Origin: Macrotrachela quadricornifera
Lineage: Eukaryota > Rotifera > Eurotatoria > Philodinida > Philodinidae
Length of the DNA stretch: 64,000 nt
Reading direction: 5' to 3'
Assembly: GCA_022393335.1 (NCBI GenBank)
Contig: JAJEKB010021087.1
Location: 745,435-809,434 of the forward strand
Made by a program: the position numbers and the translations under genes. Of this stretch, positions 10,918 to 22,729 are shown one piece after another; position 1 is the stretch's first letter; the number at the start of each line of letters is the position of its first letter. The notes beneath the pieces are model-generated. The model made no database searches, had not been told where the DNA came from, and saw only the letters and a program-made list of their open reading frames with translations.

Positions 10918-13900
10918 TTATGAAGTGACATAAAACAGAGCACAAACATCGGTAGAAGTCAATTCTCTAGTGTAAATACGCCAATCATCAATCGCACCTC
11001 TAAATGGACCTGGTGAATCAACTGATCCATTAGAACATCCTCCACAACCACTTAAACAATTGCCCAATGTCAAATAGTTCGGTGTTATTCTACTTGTCAT
11101 AAATGTTGAAACTGTCATAGAACTAATAAGTGTATTATTTACATATAATTTCAATCCATTTGTTGAACTCCATGTTTGTACAATTGGAATCCATGATGAA
11201 GATACAGGTAAAATAGGACCAGTAGCTGTTACAATAGAAACATTACTTTTCAAGACTTGTGCAACAATAGATCCATTTGAAGCAAAACCCAACAATGGAA
11301 AACAGGTAGATCCTGTACCTGATGATGATGTTGATAAATGAATAAGTGTACCTGATAGAATTTCAGGTTTGATCCAAAATGTAATTGAAAATGGTTGATT
11401 GCTAATACCAAATGAAGTAAAACCCCAAGCTTGAAAATATGATGTTGATGAACCAGAAAATGATATAGCTTGATTTATATAACCAGTAATAATCGAAGTA
11501 CTTGAAGAATTTGTTGCTACTGGATTAGGACCAGAATCACTATATGGTGAAGTTGAGTCAAATTTGAAGCGAGCAGATAATGTTGCTATTTCAAGTATTT
11601 CACATGAAGATTTTGCTCGTTGATTAATTGTTAATTCATCGATATAACCCTAAATAATAGGACATTATCATAATACTAACTTAAAGATTAACTCTTTATG
11701 AGACAGTCTTTTTTTTCTAGTAGAAAAATATGTTTTCTCGAACCTGAAAATAATTATCCGGAATGACAACGCCTTGATTAGTTCCAATAGTAAAATTTCC
11801 TGATGCTACTCGTAATACGCTAGTAACACTAGCTTGTCCATCTTGAATTCCATTCAAATAAATAGTTTGGATTTTTGTTTTTGAATCAAAAACAAATGCT
11901 GCATGTATCCATTGATTTAAATTAATTATTGTATTACCTGAACAATCATTATAATAAAATCCAAAATAAAGTTTCTTATTTCGAATATTAATATGAAGAC
12001 AATAATCAGTTGTTTGTGTTGGACATAATCCAACTATACTAAAATCACTTGGATTTGGATATCCAGTTGGTTGTATCCATGATGATACTGTGAAACTAAC
12101 ATTATTCAAAGGTATATATCGTGTAAATATCGCTTGTTTAGATGATACATTAAATGAAACAGCTTGACCGATATATCCAGTTACAAAACTAGGCAAATTA
12201 GAAGATGAAAAACCATTGTAATTACCAATTACATCATTATATGAACCATCAAATGGCCATAGAGCAAGACCAGCTGAATTGTCAATCCATGACTGATTCA
12301 GACAAGATACACCACAGTAAAAAGCTGTTGTAGTTGTGCCTAAACAAAACAAATCTTTAGGAATTCATAATTCGATTATTTTTAATGATTGACAAATGTG
12401 AATCATATTTTTAATTTGTTAGTTTCTTTGCGAAAGTAACTATTTCACCCGAACATAGTTAATCTCTTTGCTCAACAGTACACGTCCTTCCATTGTCAGT
12501 TTAAATAATAATGTTTATGAAACAGCTTGTCAGCACATTTGACTCTAGTTGCTAAGGCCTTTAATAGGAGAGGAGAAGCCAAAAAATATCTCCTTAAAAC
12601 TTACATTCTCTATTTTCCTTAATAAAATATGTGAGTTCAACAAATTCGAATTATACAAACTTGTTGTTGAAGTTGATGTAACTGAAGTTGTTGTAGACGT
12701 AGTAGTTGTACTAACCGTCGCTGTTGTAGACGTAGTTGTTGTACTATCTTCATTTTCTGAAGTCGTAATCATTGCTATATACAATAGATGAAATTTCAAT
12801 ATTTAATAAAATCATACAAGTTTTGCTAAACAGACTCATTATTGTCGTTTTATTATTCATAGGAATAAGAAGAATAAGTATTGCTGATAATGCAGCAAGT
12901 AATATCAGAGTACAGAATATTGAAAGTGCAAGACAAACTGGTGAACAAGGACAACAAGTATAACCTAAATATCTGTGTCTTAACAACAAAAACAAAAGAT
13001 CATAGATTAAAATGAAAATAATATTTATCTTTTTACTTTCGACGTTTTTGTTTTATTTTCTTAATTTGATGAAGTTTCTTTGAACGATGAGACTGATAAG
13101 AATCAGTCGATTTTGACCGTTCGAACCATGTATCATTCTATATAATAAAATCAATTGTTTAGTATAAATATTATAATTTCTTCTTACCTGATTATCCAGA
13201 TTCGTAATTGGTTTCGAATCCTAAATATATATATTTGTATTAATAGAAAAAAAGAAATGTTAATTGTTTTGTATACTTGAATATTTGATGATGCAGACAA
13301 AATTTTGTTAGTACTACCATTGAAAATATGATCCAAATCGTTGAATATTATGTTTTTGTTTCTAGTATTTTCTTTTATTTTATTTTGATTTGAAGAATCT
13401 TTTTCAATTGATTTTATATTAATCGTTGTCATACTACTGATTGTACTTGGTTTCTAATATAATAGGAATCAAAAAAAAGATGAGATTTTATATTGAAAGG
13501 TTTCATTTTGTTTTTTACTTGTGATTGTGATTGTTGACGAGAAATTTTTGAAACTTTTGATTTTCTTCTTGTTTCAGATTTTGAATTTTCTAATTTCTAA
13601 ACAATATTTTATATATGAGACTAGACATTTTATTGATTATTTCAATAGGAGCTTTTCTTTCTCGAGAAGAAATTATAACATACTTGTGACTGCAATGTTT
13701 CAACTTTATTCTTTTTAAAAGATTGTTTTATAGATTTTTGTGTATTCATATTGGTATGGATAATATGTCGGTTACGATTCACTTCATTTATTTCATCTGT
13801 AATATAATGTTCTGGAATATTTATCTGTTTTATAAAGAAAAATTCAATATTTGAATATGAATAGATTTATAAATGAATATACTGTTGAAAGTGAATGAAC

Positions 13901-14086
13901 TCGTAGGACCTCTGCAGTATTTAATTTTGATGAATAGTCAAGACTTTTTGTTTTATGAACATGTTTTGAGCGAGGGACAATCGATATCTAAAGAAATTAG
14001 TAGAATAAAATATATAAATAAAATTTTTGTACTCGAATGTGGCTTGTACGTTCAGTGGATTTGGTCGGCGACATGAACGTTGTTTT
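10918..14086 (-). CDS. type II membrane protein with Thr-rich stalk and two LamG-like domains (5' end unresolved)
   Basis: In-phase exons (high to low): about 14086-14033, 13991-13881, 13829-13684, 13596-13519, 13453-13277, 13220-13188, 13137-13037, 12972-12818, 12774-12661, 12339-11744, 11649-10918. The upstream exons encode a basic, Ser/Lys/Asn-rich cytoplasmic tail. Exon 12972-12818 encodes 'YTCCPCSPVC' followed by a transmembrane segment of about 25 residues. Exon 12774-12661 is a Ser/Thr repeat stalk. The last two exons hold two concanavalin-A-like LamG_3 domains; the first begins at 'LALWPFDGSYNDV', and each ends with the typical 'G.IDE/DL.I..R' strand. Many N-glycosylation sites support an extracellular ectodomain. 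The likely role is surface carbohydrate or matrix binding. The start codon was not found; the first exon lies above about 14,086. Confidence 0.8.
12524..12642. repeat. truncated copy of the 'gcttgtcagc' repeat family, inside a LamG gene intron
   Basis: Starts 'agcttgtcagcacatttga' and ends 'aaaatatgtgagttcaaca'. It shares both ends and the internal 'ttaaaacttaca' with the copies at 32,111 and 56,466, but lacks their middle. It lies within the intron 12,340-12,660 of the LamG gene, which makes that intron several times longer than the others. Confidence 0.6.
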
Positions 14087-14093
14087 CTGCAAA

Positions 14094-14650
14094 TTATGTA
14101 TAACTTTTTGATGTTTTATTGTCGATGGATGTAGGTAGAAAATGCAATATTTTATTGAGAAGAAAAATTACATTTGAATATTGTAAGATTTCTATTGTTT
14201 GTCCTTGATTTATTATTTTATATGCTATACAATATTGAAAGAAACAATAAAAAAATGGCAAATAAGAATTTTGTTTTTGACAAAACAAATATATACATAT
14301 TCTGTTAAAAAATTAATAAAACTATCCGACGAAAATGAGGAAGCGTTGTGTATAGGTATTGATATTTAATCTTATTATTTCTGTCTGATCATGCATGTTG
14401 ATCGACTTCGTACTGCAAATAAATTTTTTTATATACCATTTTCAAATGATGATTGATTGTGGTTTCGATAATCTTATCAATCAGTGATAGTTTGAATTTA
14501 TTTTCTTATTATTGCGTCTTAAAAAAAGAAATGTAACTGTGAAATAAATATGTTTAGAATAATTTTTGTGTACTCAAAAAGTTCATACACTCTTGAATTG
14601 TCTCATCAATAGCTCAATCGAGTTCGAAATTGATAAGGATCTGTCAAGAA
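14094..14650. other. presumed 5' flank of the LamG gene
   Basis: AT-rich with short frames only. It may contain the first exon and promoter of the LamG gene on the minus strand; I could not fix a start codon. Confidence 0.3.
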
Positions 14651-14651
14651 A

Positions 14652-17108
14652 TGGCTGACGAGAGAACCTTCCAAAGTGCCCAATTCCGATTTCCTTCATT
14701 CTCACATTGCTTGATGGAGGGCATCAAGATAGGAAAAAGCTCAAAAGAATTACAGCTGACAGTTCTTCCTTGAAAAGTTACAGTCAATTGTCTATTTTTC
14801 CCAGCCGAAATGGCTGAAAATTGGAAATCTTACAATTCAATCAAAAAAAGACCGTATCGCCTTGAAATTTTCGGGACTTCGAGGACACATACGGCGCTGA
14901 TTGATCTGAAAATTTTAAATTATTTGGTTGTTTCATTCTTGACTTTCAAGATTTTTGTTCATCACTCAAAAACAAGAACTCTTGAACCTCAAGAAATTTA
15001 ATTGTTGTTTGAGAGCTTGGAAATTAAGGAAACTCAATGTTGTGTGAGTTATTTCGTGATTCATTCGAGAATGGGCGTTGTGTACGATCTGCCACCTAGA
15101 TATCTCTTACATTAGAAAGATACTTTCTTTATCAAAAATCTTTCTATTTGGTTGACAACAACGAGCTTCAGAAAACGAAAAACAGACTTCGTTAACATTT
15201 TGAAAGGAACCAGGATTTGTTTTCAAATATCCTAACTGATACCACACATGAAGATTCATTAGAATAAACTTCGATGAGGACAACTGTTTATAGGCCAAAC
15301 TATTCATTTTTATTGTATTGTTTTGTTGAGCTAAATTGAAATCCAAATCATAAAGACGAACAGAATTGTAGATCTCTCGAATGAAGTGTTATGTTTCATT
15401 TTGTTATATAACATTTCGGCTCTCTGCCACCTCAGAAATCACTGAAGAGCATTCACTTATCACCAACAAAAGGCACAAGTGCATGATCACTGTAACATTG
15501 TGCAAGACTGGTTGTTAATTCTCTTGATTTACTACTTAAAATATGGACGAAAATACGTTTAACATTTATTTTTCGATCCTTCTTCTTTCGTAGCATTATA
15601 CCCTTTGCATTCTACTCTTCGTCAACTGCGAAACAATGATTGAAAAATGTATAAAGCCAAAAGAAACAATCTTGAGGGTGAGGGTGGGCGTGTTTAAACG
15701 GATGAATTCGGTGTTCACTGAAACACATAGAGAAAAGTGTTAAAGTCAATCTTTTTCATCTTCTTGGCTACAGTTCTATACATTTAGTTCTATCATGCCA
15801 AACAACATGATGATGAATAGCTGTGTAGGAGACCACAAGAGAGAATAATACAAATAGTATAATCTTACCTTTCACAAAAACTTTCATCATTTATTTCACG
15901 TGCCTTTTGCAGCCCCCTTTTTTTCAAATCTATGTCGCGTATAAACAGTAATTGTTTACATGCTTTCTCAAATTATTCATAAACGAACGAATCAATTTCT
16001 TTAAGTGTCTGTTTCTTTATACCTTGATTTTCAATGTATTTTCGAAATTGTCGGATGTAGCTTCTATTCTTGACTTTTCTGAAACGATTCTGAAGACTCA
16101 ACCAATAATTGTTTCCTTTTTACCAGTGTTAAAATTAGTTTTATCAAAAAAATCAATGACTTTCTTCATATACTGGAGTGAAAATTCGTGTAAAATCAAT
16201 GGATGGTAATAATCCGGTAATACAATTGCAGACAAGTCGCAAGACATTGCGACGGTTTATCATTATTCTTAACTGTCAGTTCCATCTAAAACAAGAATAA
16301 ACGATAGTAGTTTTAAAAATAGTCGTACCCCTCTTAATCTGTTTGCTGTTAACTTGATTCCTGCAAACACCGTATTGTTTGTGTTAGGCAATATCAAAAG
16401 AGAATTGTATCCGATATATAGACAACTATAAGGAAAAGATAAAAGAATACCTGACATCATGGAAGAATGTTTACGGTTTTATAGAAAAATAGAATGGTAT
16501 GGGTGATCGAAAAGTGCATATCACATGATGGAAGTAGAAGAACCATAACATATAGTGGAATGTATAAAAGTGATGGATTATATCAGCTGATTATAAATAA
16601 TACTCCTTGATACCATTTATCATAATCAATGTACTTACTCTGAAGACTTGTTGTTCATTTGTAAACAAAATCAGTTAAATAGTACCGTGCACTCTCTATC
16701 TCGAAATGTTAATAAGCAGAACACATAGGATTATATAGAAACACAAAAAGATAGCACTTTTAGTCAAGTACAGAAGTGTATTTTTTCATGGCAAGCAAAA
16801 ATCCTGTAAATCTAGAATAAAACAACCAAATAATTTAAAATCATCAGATCAATTAGCAATGCGTGTGTTCTCGTAGTGCTGAAAATTTCAAGTGTATACG
16901 GTCTTTTTTGTCTGAATTGTAAGATTTTCAATTTTCGGCCATTTTGGCTGGAAAACACAGAAAATTGATGATAACTCTTCAAAGAAGAGCTGTTAGTCGA
17001 AATCACGTTGAGCTTTTTTTCAATCTTGATGCCCTCTACGAAGCAACGTGTGAATGAAAGGAATCGGCATTGGGCATGTCGGAGGGTTCCCTTGTTAGCA
17101 ATGAAAAC
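14652..17108. mobile_element. 2.5-kb element with inverted repeats of about 330 bp
   Basis: The left arm, about 14,652-14,985, starts 'acgagagaaccttccaaagtg'-like and contains 'gccgaaatggctgaaaattg' and 'aattatttggttgttt'. The right arm, about 16,820-17,108, is its reverse complement, ending 'gggttcccttgt'. The arms are about 80% alike by eye. The interior (15,000-16,800) has several ORFs of 60-85 codons and no recognisable transposase. The terminal motif is shared with the composite palindrome at 21,400-22,580, so both probably belong to one foldback family. Mobility is inferred. Confidence 0.65.
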
Positions 17109-17288
17109 AAGAATTTTCAAATATTCTATAAGTAATGATCTCAAACATTGACATATTCCGATAACTTCACCAAAAATTGTTCTACTACCTGCTATTGCTA
17201 ATAAATAACCCTCATCATCTCTTTTTCTGTGTTTATAATCCACAGTTGACTTAGAAGATTGGTCTATACTTTCATTTTCAAACTGCAA
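16812..17288 (-). other. 158-codon ORF running from unique sequence into the right inverted repeat
   Basis: The first 67 codons or so (17,288-about 17,090) lie outside the element; the rest is translated from the right arm, and the same peptide frame is also open in the left arm (14,810-15,001, plus strand). The outside part (polar start, then 'GYLLAIAGSRTIFGEVIG') reads like protein but matches no family I know. It may be a chance fusion or a decayed exon capped by the insertion. Confidence 0.2.
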
Positions 17289-17557
17289 TACATCTGATAA
17301 CAGTGGAAAAGATTCTTTGATTCGTTATCCGTCACGACGCGGTCGGCAGCCACCTGCGTCACCTTGCTTTTTACGCGTGGTGCATATCTCTAACATATAA
17401 GCTGTGCGAAAAAATATATTTCTATGTATCATTACACCTCGTGTTGATAGTTGAATAATTGTGAAGGCTAAAAATATACAACAATCATTCTTTGCGTTCT
17501 CTTTCGTTCGTTGTACGTACGAGGCATACTTGATCGTACTTTTTCTTTCTTTTTGCT

Positions 17558-17565
17558 TATAAATA
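17558..17565 (+). promoter_or_regulatory. TATA-box-like element of the NmrA-like gene
   Basis: TATAAATA lies 42 bases before the ATG at 17,608, between a pyrimidine-rich tract and a second TATAA-like stretch. Position is right for a core promoter with a very short 5' leader. Inference from position only. Confidence 0.35.
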
Positions 17566-17607
17566 CATCACTAGGTATGCACATTTATAATTTTTTCTTC
17601 ATTACAA

Positions 17608-18537
17608 ATGGATGTAAATAAAGAAAAAACGATCGTTATTGCTGGAGGTACAGGAGGTATTGGTCGTCATGTTGTCGATGGAATTGTTGCAACTAAAAAA
17701 TACAAAGTCAAAGTCTTCACTCGACATGATTCTTCTTCTTCAAAAGATTTGACAATTGATGGAGTACAAATCGTCAAAGTAGATTATTCTGATCATGCTT
17801 CGTTGGTTAAAGAATTAGAAGGAGTACATACCGTTATCGTTTGTCTAATTTCAATGGATGATTCTTGTGTTCAATCACAAATAAATCTACTGAATGCCAG
17901 TTTAGAAGCTAAAGTGAAACGATTTGCTCCGTCAGAATTTGCTGGTAATACGGATGCAAATACTGCCATGCAGTTATATCGAAAAATAAAGGTACCTGTT
18001 GCTGAGAAAGTCAAAGCATCAGGTATTGAATATACTTTATTTTCAAATGGTATTTTTATGGATTATTTTGCAACGCCACAAAAATCAAGTCCTTACTTGA
18101 AATCTTTTGTTTTTGGTGTAGATTTCAATAAATGCGAAGCGGATATCGTTGGTACAGGCGATGAACCGTTCTGTATCACTCGAGGTGAAGATGTTGGTCG
18201 ATTTGTTGCTGCTGCACTTGACTTAGAGAAATGGGATGAAAGACTTGGAATGATGGGTAGCCGAACAACATGGAATGAACTGATTAAACAAGGTGAACAA
18301 GTTAGAGGCAAGAAATTTAATGTTAAACGAACGACAGTAGATCAGACATTAAGTGCCTTGGATCCAAATCCAACGAATCCAATGAGTAATTTTTATCGAG
18401 AAGCTTTAGTGGCTATATGTCAAGGAGAATGTGATATTCAAGAAACTTTGAATAAAAAGTTTCCCGAAATCAAACCAACAACTGCCGAAGAATTTATCAT
18501 CAAATGGTGGGCAGGCAAAGAAGGACAAACTTTGTAA
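17608..18537 (+). CDS. NmrA / isoflavone-reductase-like NAD(P)-binding protein
   Basis: A single uninterrupted ORF of 309 residues. The N-terminus has the Rossmann motif G-G-T-G-G-I-G-R-H-V at about 13-22, followed by a basic residue after the second strand (TRHD), typical of NADPH preference in this family. 'VKRFAPSEFAGN' near 108-119 is the hallmark of NmrA/isoflavone-reductase-like atypical short-chain dehydrogenases. Length matches the family. It is probably a soluble oxidoreductase or redox sensor; the substrate cannot be told. AATAAA lies at 18,569-18,574. It lacks introns although neighbours are intron-rich, and the family is mainly fungal, plant and bacterial, so horizontal acquisition, common in bdelloids, is plausible but not shown. 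Confidence 0.9.
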   Translation: MDVNKEKTIVIAGGTGGIGRHVVDGIVATKKYKVKVFTRHDSSSSKDLTIDGVQIVKVDYSDHASLVKELEGVHTVIVCLISMDDSCVQSQINLLNASLEAKVKRFAPSEFAGNTDANTAMQLYRKIKVPVAEKVKASGIEYTLFSNGIFMDYFATPQKSSPYLKSFVFGVDFNKCEADIVGTGDEPFCITRGEDVGRFVAAALDLEKWDERLGMMGSRTTWNELIKQGEQVRGKKFNVKRTTVDQTLSALDPNPTNPMSNFYREALVAICQGECDIQETLNKKFPEIKPTTAEEFIIKWWAGKEGQTL

Positions 18538-18599
18538 TTGAAAAATTTATTATTTATATCACAATTTTAATAAAACAATACGAACATATACAAATAACT

Positions 18600-19389
18600 T
18601 GAGACCTACCGATACAGGCGTTTTATTTACAAAATTTCTGTCCCTATTCAGCTGCGTCGGATCCGTTACAGGTTTTTTTAATCACATTTGCAAACGAATA
18701 TTGAAAAACATAATATAATTCTCTCGTTTCCTATTGACACGGCTTCATCGTATTTCATATTTAATAATGATATTTTGTTTTAGTCAGTGAAGTGTAAAAC
18801 TGATACAGTAGACACATTATATCTATGTTTCTTTCCCTGTTTTAAGTGTTATTTCTGGTGTTTTTTAATGTGAATATGTCGTACTATGTAAGCAAGAAGG
18901 TGAGTGTATTTATTCCCAGACAGTCCATTTGATTGATTATTGATACTAATACTGACGAGGGGAACTATCCCAACTGTTTACAAGCATTTCACTCCATCTT
19001 TTTTCTATGAGTAGGTTTCAATGAGACTAAGAAAATCGTGAAAGGATTCGTGTCTGTAGTTCTTTCTTTATGAAAATCAATCATAATATATGTCGAAAAA
19101 AAGGCTTTTTATTGATTTTTTTAAATAACTGTTTTCTGTAGGTTTAAAAATTTTGAATTTTAAATATATTCAAGAAAATCGACTAAGGTGTCGATGTAAG
19201 CAAATATCAATACATCTTCCGCTTGGTCATCATATTTACTTGTTTCAAACTATAGATTTATATATGAATTTCAAATTGAGGCTGATAAAAAGTCTCGCGA
19301 AGTTCAGTAAGACATCACTTCTTAAAATACTTTTACATAAAATAACTATAATATTAGCTACTTCAATTATCTTTTTCGCTCAGTAATTA
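18600..19389. other. intergenic stretch, nothing recognised
   Basis: AT-rich 3' flank of the NmrA-like gene up to the palindromic element. No supported gene; the 77-codon ORF at 19,153 has no features. Confidence 0.4.
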
Positions 19390-21062
19390 TATATATATCG
19401 GCTTGTACGCGCGTAACGCGATGACGTTTTGGCCACAGTTTTATTAACTTTTCTCAGCAATTAGATTACCTGGAAGGTTTGTTCTTTTGTTATAAGATGT
19501 ACCTCTGTCTTCTGCATAACCGCTGAAAATATTAGCTCGTTTGAGCAAGCCGTTTGAAAATTATAATAAAACTACATTGCACAACGCGATGACGAAAAAG
19601 GGACACAAAGTTGAGGGTAACGTGATTATTCTTTATTTCTCTGCGAATGTACACTGTATTCAAGGAAATGTTCTATGCACGTTTTGTAGCCAACAGCTTG
19701 AGATATCCAATGAAGAAAAAAAATTCTTCGAACAGACTTGTTATTTTGAAAAGAGATCGGTTGGATTAACGTAACGCGATGACGATGACTTTTGTAATCA
19801 TTTTTTTTGTATGCTTCATTTTGTAATATATACACCTTTGTCAAAGAAAGATATTATTTTTATTCTACCGCTTAGAGTATACGCATGTGAAACATTGTGT
19901 TTGTTGATTCCTCTAATACAAAACAAAATTGTAAAAAAGACAAACTAGTTTGACTAATGCATATAGTAATGTGCGTAGAAGGTCGAAAAAACTCAAAATT
20001 TCAATTAACATTTTTTCTCGATGATTTATATATGGTTAGATAGAGCTCAAAAAACTGTGTACGAAAATGTATTTTGAATTTTTTTCCCGATTGTATATAC
20101 ATCAAAAACCTCAAAATGCCGAGAACATTCTGTTACTGAGACCATTTCATATAGAATAATGTAAGTATTTTGAGGTTTTCTTATGAATATACAAGCGGGA
20201 AAAAAATTCAAAGTACATTTTCTTACACAGGTTTTTGAGCTCTATCTAACCATATATAAATCATCATAAAAAATGTTAACTGAAATTTTGAGTTTTTTCA
20301 ACCTTACGTATATATCGTAGAAACGATAGCGGATTTAGATTGGTAATTTAATTTTAATTGAACGCAATACACTTATCATGTCAATCAGCTTTATTCTTAT
20401 GGCAATCTGTCAGTAATCAATAAAAAGATACATCACTCATAGCTTACACTGATTTTTGGCTAATAAATTATCGTCCGAAAACATTTTTGACACATATGGA
20501 AAAACGTAAAAAACAGTAAAAAACGTCATCGCGTTACGTAAAATAATTTTAAAACGCGATCTTTTTCGGATAAAAACGCGTGCATTAAATAGCCTATGAA
20601 AAACTAGCTTTAGATATCTATTGTTCGTAAAAAAAAAAAGCTGAGATCAACAGATAAAAAAAACAATACTCATTTTTCGTAACGCGATGACGTTATAAAT
20701 AGGGTGGTTTTAATTAAGTTCGGTATCCAAAAGTATAGTACATAAAAAATTCGCGGTTATAGAAAAAGGTACATCTATTAGCGTAGTCTTAATTAGTCTT
20801 AATCAACTTCGCATATGCCAGACAGTTAGGATATACGTGTTAGGTGAACTCATGGTCCAAACAGAGTAACTTTCTCTGTCTATCAGTGATCTCTCTGTCA
20901 TCAGTTATCAAATGCGATTTAAATCACCTATTCGCTGAACAAAATATGTTTCCATACACTTTCGACTATGCTCTACAAGATGGTAATAATGATTTCTTAG
21001 GACATTGGATTCGAACTCTCGGTCATTGAGGTTACGCGTTACGCGTACAAGCTGATATATCT
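19390..21062. mobile_element. 1.67-kb TIR element with five copies of a 14-bp CpG-rich motif
   Basis: The ends are inverted: 'tcggcttgtacgcgcgtaac' on the left, and 'gttacgcgttacgcgtacaa' then 'gctgatatat' on the right. The motif GTAACGCGATGACG occurs at 19,413, 19,582 (first base changed), 19,771 and 20,679 on the plus strand and at 20,524 on the minus strand. A separate hairpin of about 340 bp sits at 19,971-20,312. There is no transposase, so it is non-autonomous. TA-rich flanks suit a TA-type target site. Repeated motifs near the ends could be transposase binding sites. Confidence 0.7.
19971..20312. repeat. long near-perfect hairpin inside the 19.4-21.1 kb element
   Basis: Arms of about 150 bp ('aaaactcaaaatttcaatta', 'tatggttagatagagctcaa', 'tcccgattgtatatacat' and their reverse complements) surround a loop of about 30 bp. 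It may be an independent palindromic insertion nested in the larger element. Confidence 0.75.
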
Positions 21063-21399
21063 ATCAAGCAGTACATATCAACTAACAATAAAAATTGGAT
21101 GTCTTTCTGTTTCAAGAAAAGAATTAAACTTGAATTAATCCCACAAACAATTAGATATGGAATCAACTATTTGAAAAAGCCAATCGTAGCTGAAAGTTAG
21201 ATCCAAAAGCTTGTAAACAGTTAGAGTAGTTCCGACGTAAGAGGTCGCAGCACTTGAGAATGAAAGCGGAAAGACGCACATGGGGGCACAGCTGCTGCAA
21301 AAAGGAGAGGGTAGAAAGATTTAGAAATGTTACAGCATGTGTGACAGGGTGTCGACGGAAAAAGGCACATGAACTATGTAGGCGTATAGTACTCACGAG

Positions 21400-22580
21400 A
21401 GAACGTTCCGAGGTGTTAAAAAGCTTTTGAGCCCAAATTTTGTCTATAAGTAGAAAATATATAGACTAGAAAAAGCCTAAGAGGATATGGGCCTAAATTG
21501 AGATTTGGCTGAAATATCGACTTTTTATTAGAACTTGCCTATGGGATCTCATTTTTCCTATAAAATTAAAGTTTCGAGTTTTGACATGAAACTTTGCCCA
21601 TATCAAAACCTCAACTAGAGCAGCTCATCTACGAAATTTCAGAATTTTTAGACTAAGCATTTCCGACGTATGAGTATGTTAGCATAAAATACAGTGTTTT
21701 AAGAATATCGCTCTATGCATCGGTATTTTGAAAACATTATATCTCGAGAATACTGAGTCCAAAAATCTTGAAACTTCGTAGATGAGCTGTTCTAATTGAG
21801 GTCTTGAGATGGACAAAGCTTCATGTCAAAACTCGAAACTTTAATTTTATGGGGAAAATGGGGTTTTATAAGCAAGTTCTAATAAAAAGTCGATATCTCA
21901 CGAGAGAACCTCTCCAAGTGTCATCTTCCGTTTAGGCTCACAGTTTGCCTATAGGTAGGATTCATAGCGTAGATAAGAGCCCTAAAAGAGTTCGTGCCCA
22001 AACCCTGTTGTTGTTCAGATGTTGTGCTTTTAAGGTATTGGAATAACTCACTGCCGTGGTCCCCTCAGAGACATCAGAAAAACTCATTTTCGAATTTTGA
22101 CTTGAAACTTTGTTTAGAGAGAGATCTCAATGAGAATGGTTTATTGTGAAAGTTTCAGACCTATTCCTTGTTTATATCCTAAGATACGGCTTTAGTAATC
22201 TATTGCCACTTATAGAAGCAAGTTTTTATGTTCTTATTTGCCATTAGAAGCACTCAGGAAAGCTGAAACTTTCATAATAGCCCACTCTCATTGAGACCTC
22301 TTTCTATACAAAGTTTCAAGTTGAAAATTCGAAAATGAGTTTTTTTATGCCCCTGAGAGGAAACATGGTAGTGAATTATCCCAATATCTTAAAAACGCAA
22401 CATCTCAACAACAACAGCAGGATTTGGGCAGGAACCCTTTTGGGGCTCTTATCTATGCTATGAATCCTATCTATAGGCAAAATATGAGTCGAAACAGACG
22501 ATGTCACTCGGGAAAGTTCCCTTGTCAACCAAATCTCAAGTCGGGCTCAAAAGCTTTTTAACACCTCGGAGCGTTCCATC
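21400..22580. mobile_element. composite foldback: two palindromes within one pair of TIRs
   Basis: Outer repeats: 'ccgaggtgttaaaaagcttt' at 21,409 and its inverse at about 22,550-22,570. Inside are two separate palindromes. One spans 21,510-21,895, with arms beginning 'atcgactttttattagaact' and centre about 21,690. The other spans 21,895-22,541, with arms containing 'cctataggtaggattcatag' and centre about 22,210. The second starts 'cacgagagaacctctccaag', the same type of end as the 14,652 element. No coding capacity. Confidence 0.7.
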
Positions 22581-22729
22581 GTAAGTTTATTTCTAAATTT
22601 AATCGGAATATAATTCAATTTATTTTGTGTTGAACTGAAATGTTTTGTTATTTTAACCTCACTCTATTCATCAGTTAAATTACGAATTTTATGGCAACAC
22701 TCTACATGTTTTTGCATACCAACAGTCAA

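Noticed and set aside
12549..12963. Plus-strand ORFs with Val/Asp repeats
   Set aside because: Antisense to the Thr-rich stalk and transmembrane exons of the LamG gene.
20995..21030. B-box-like 'gagttcgaatcc' on the minus strand
   Set aside because: No T-stem pairing, no A box and no cloverleaf; it lies at the end of the TIR element.
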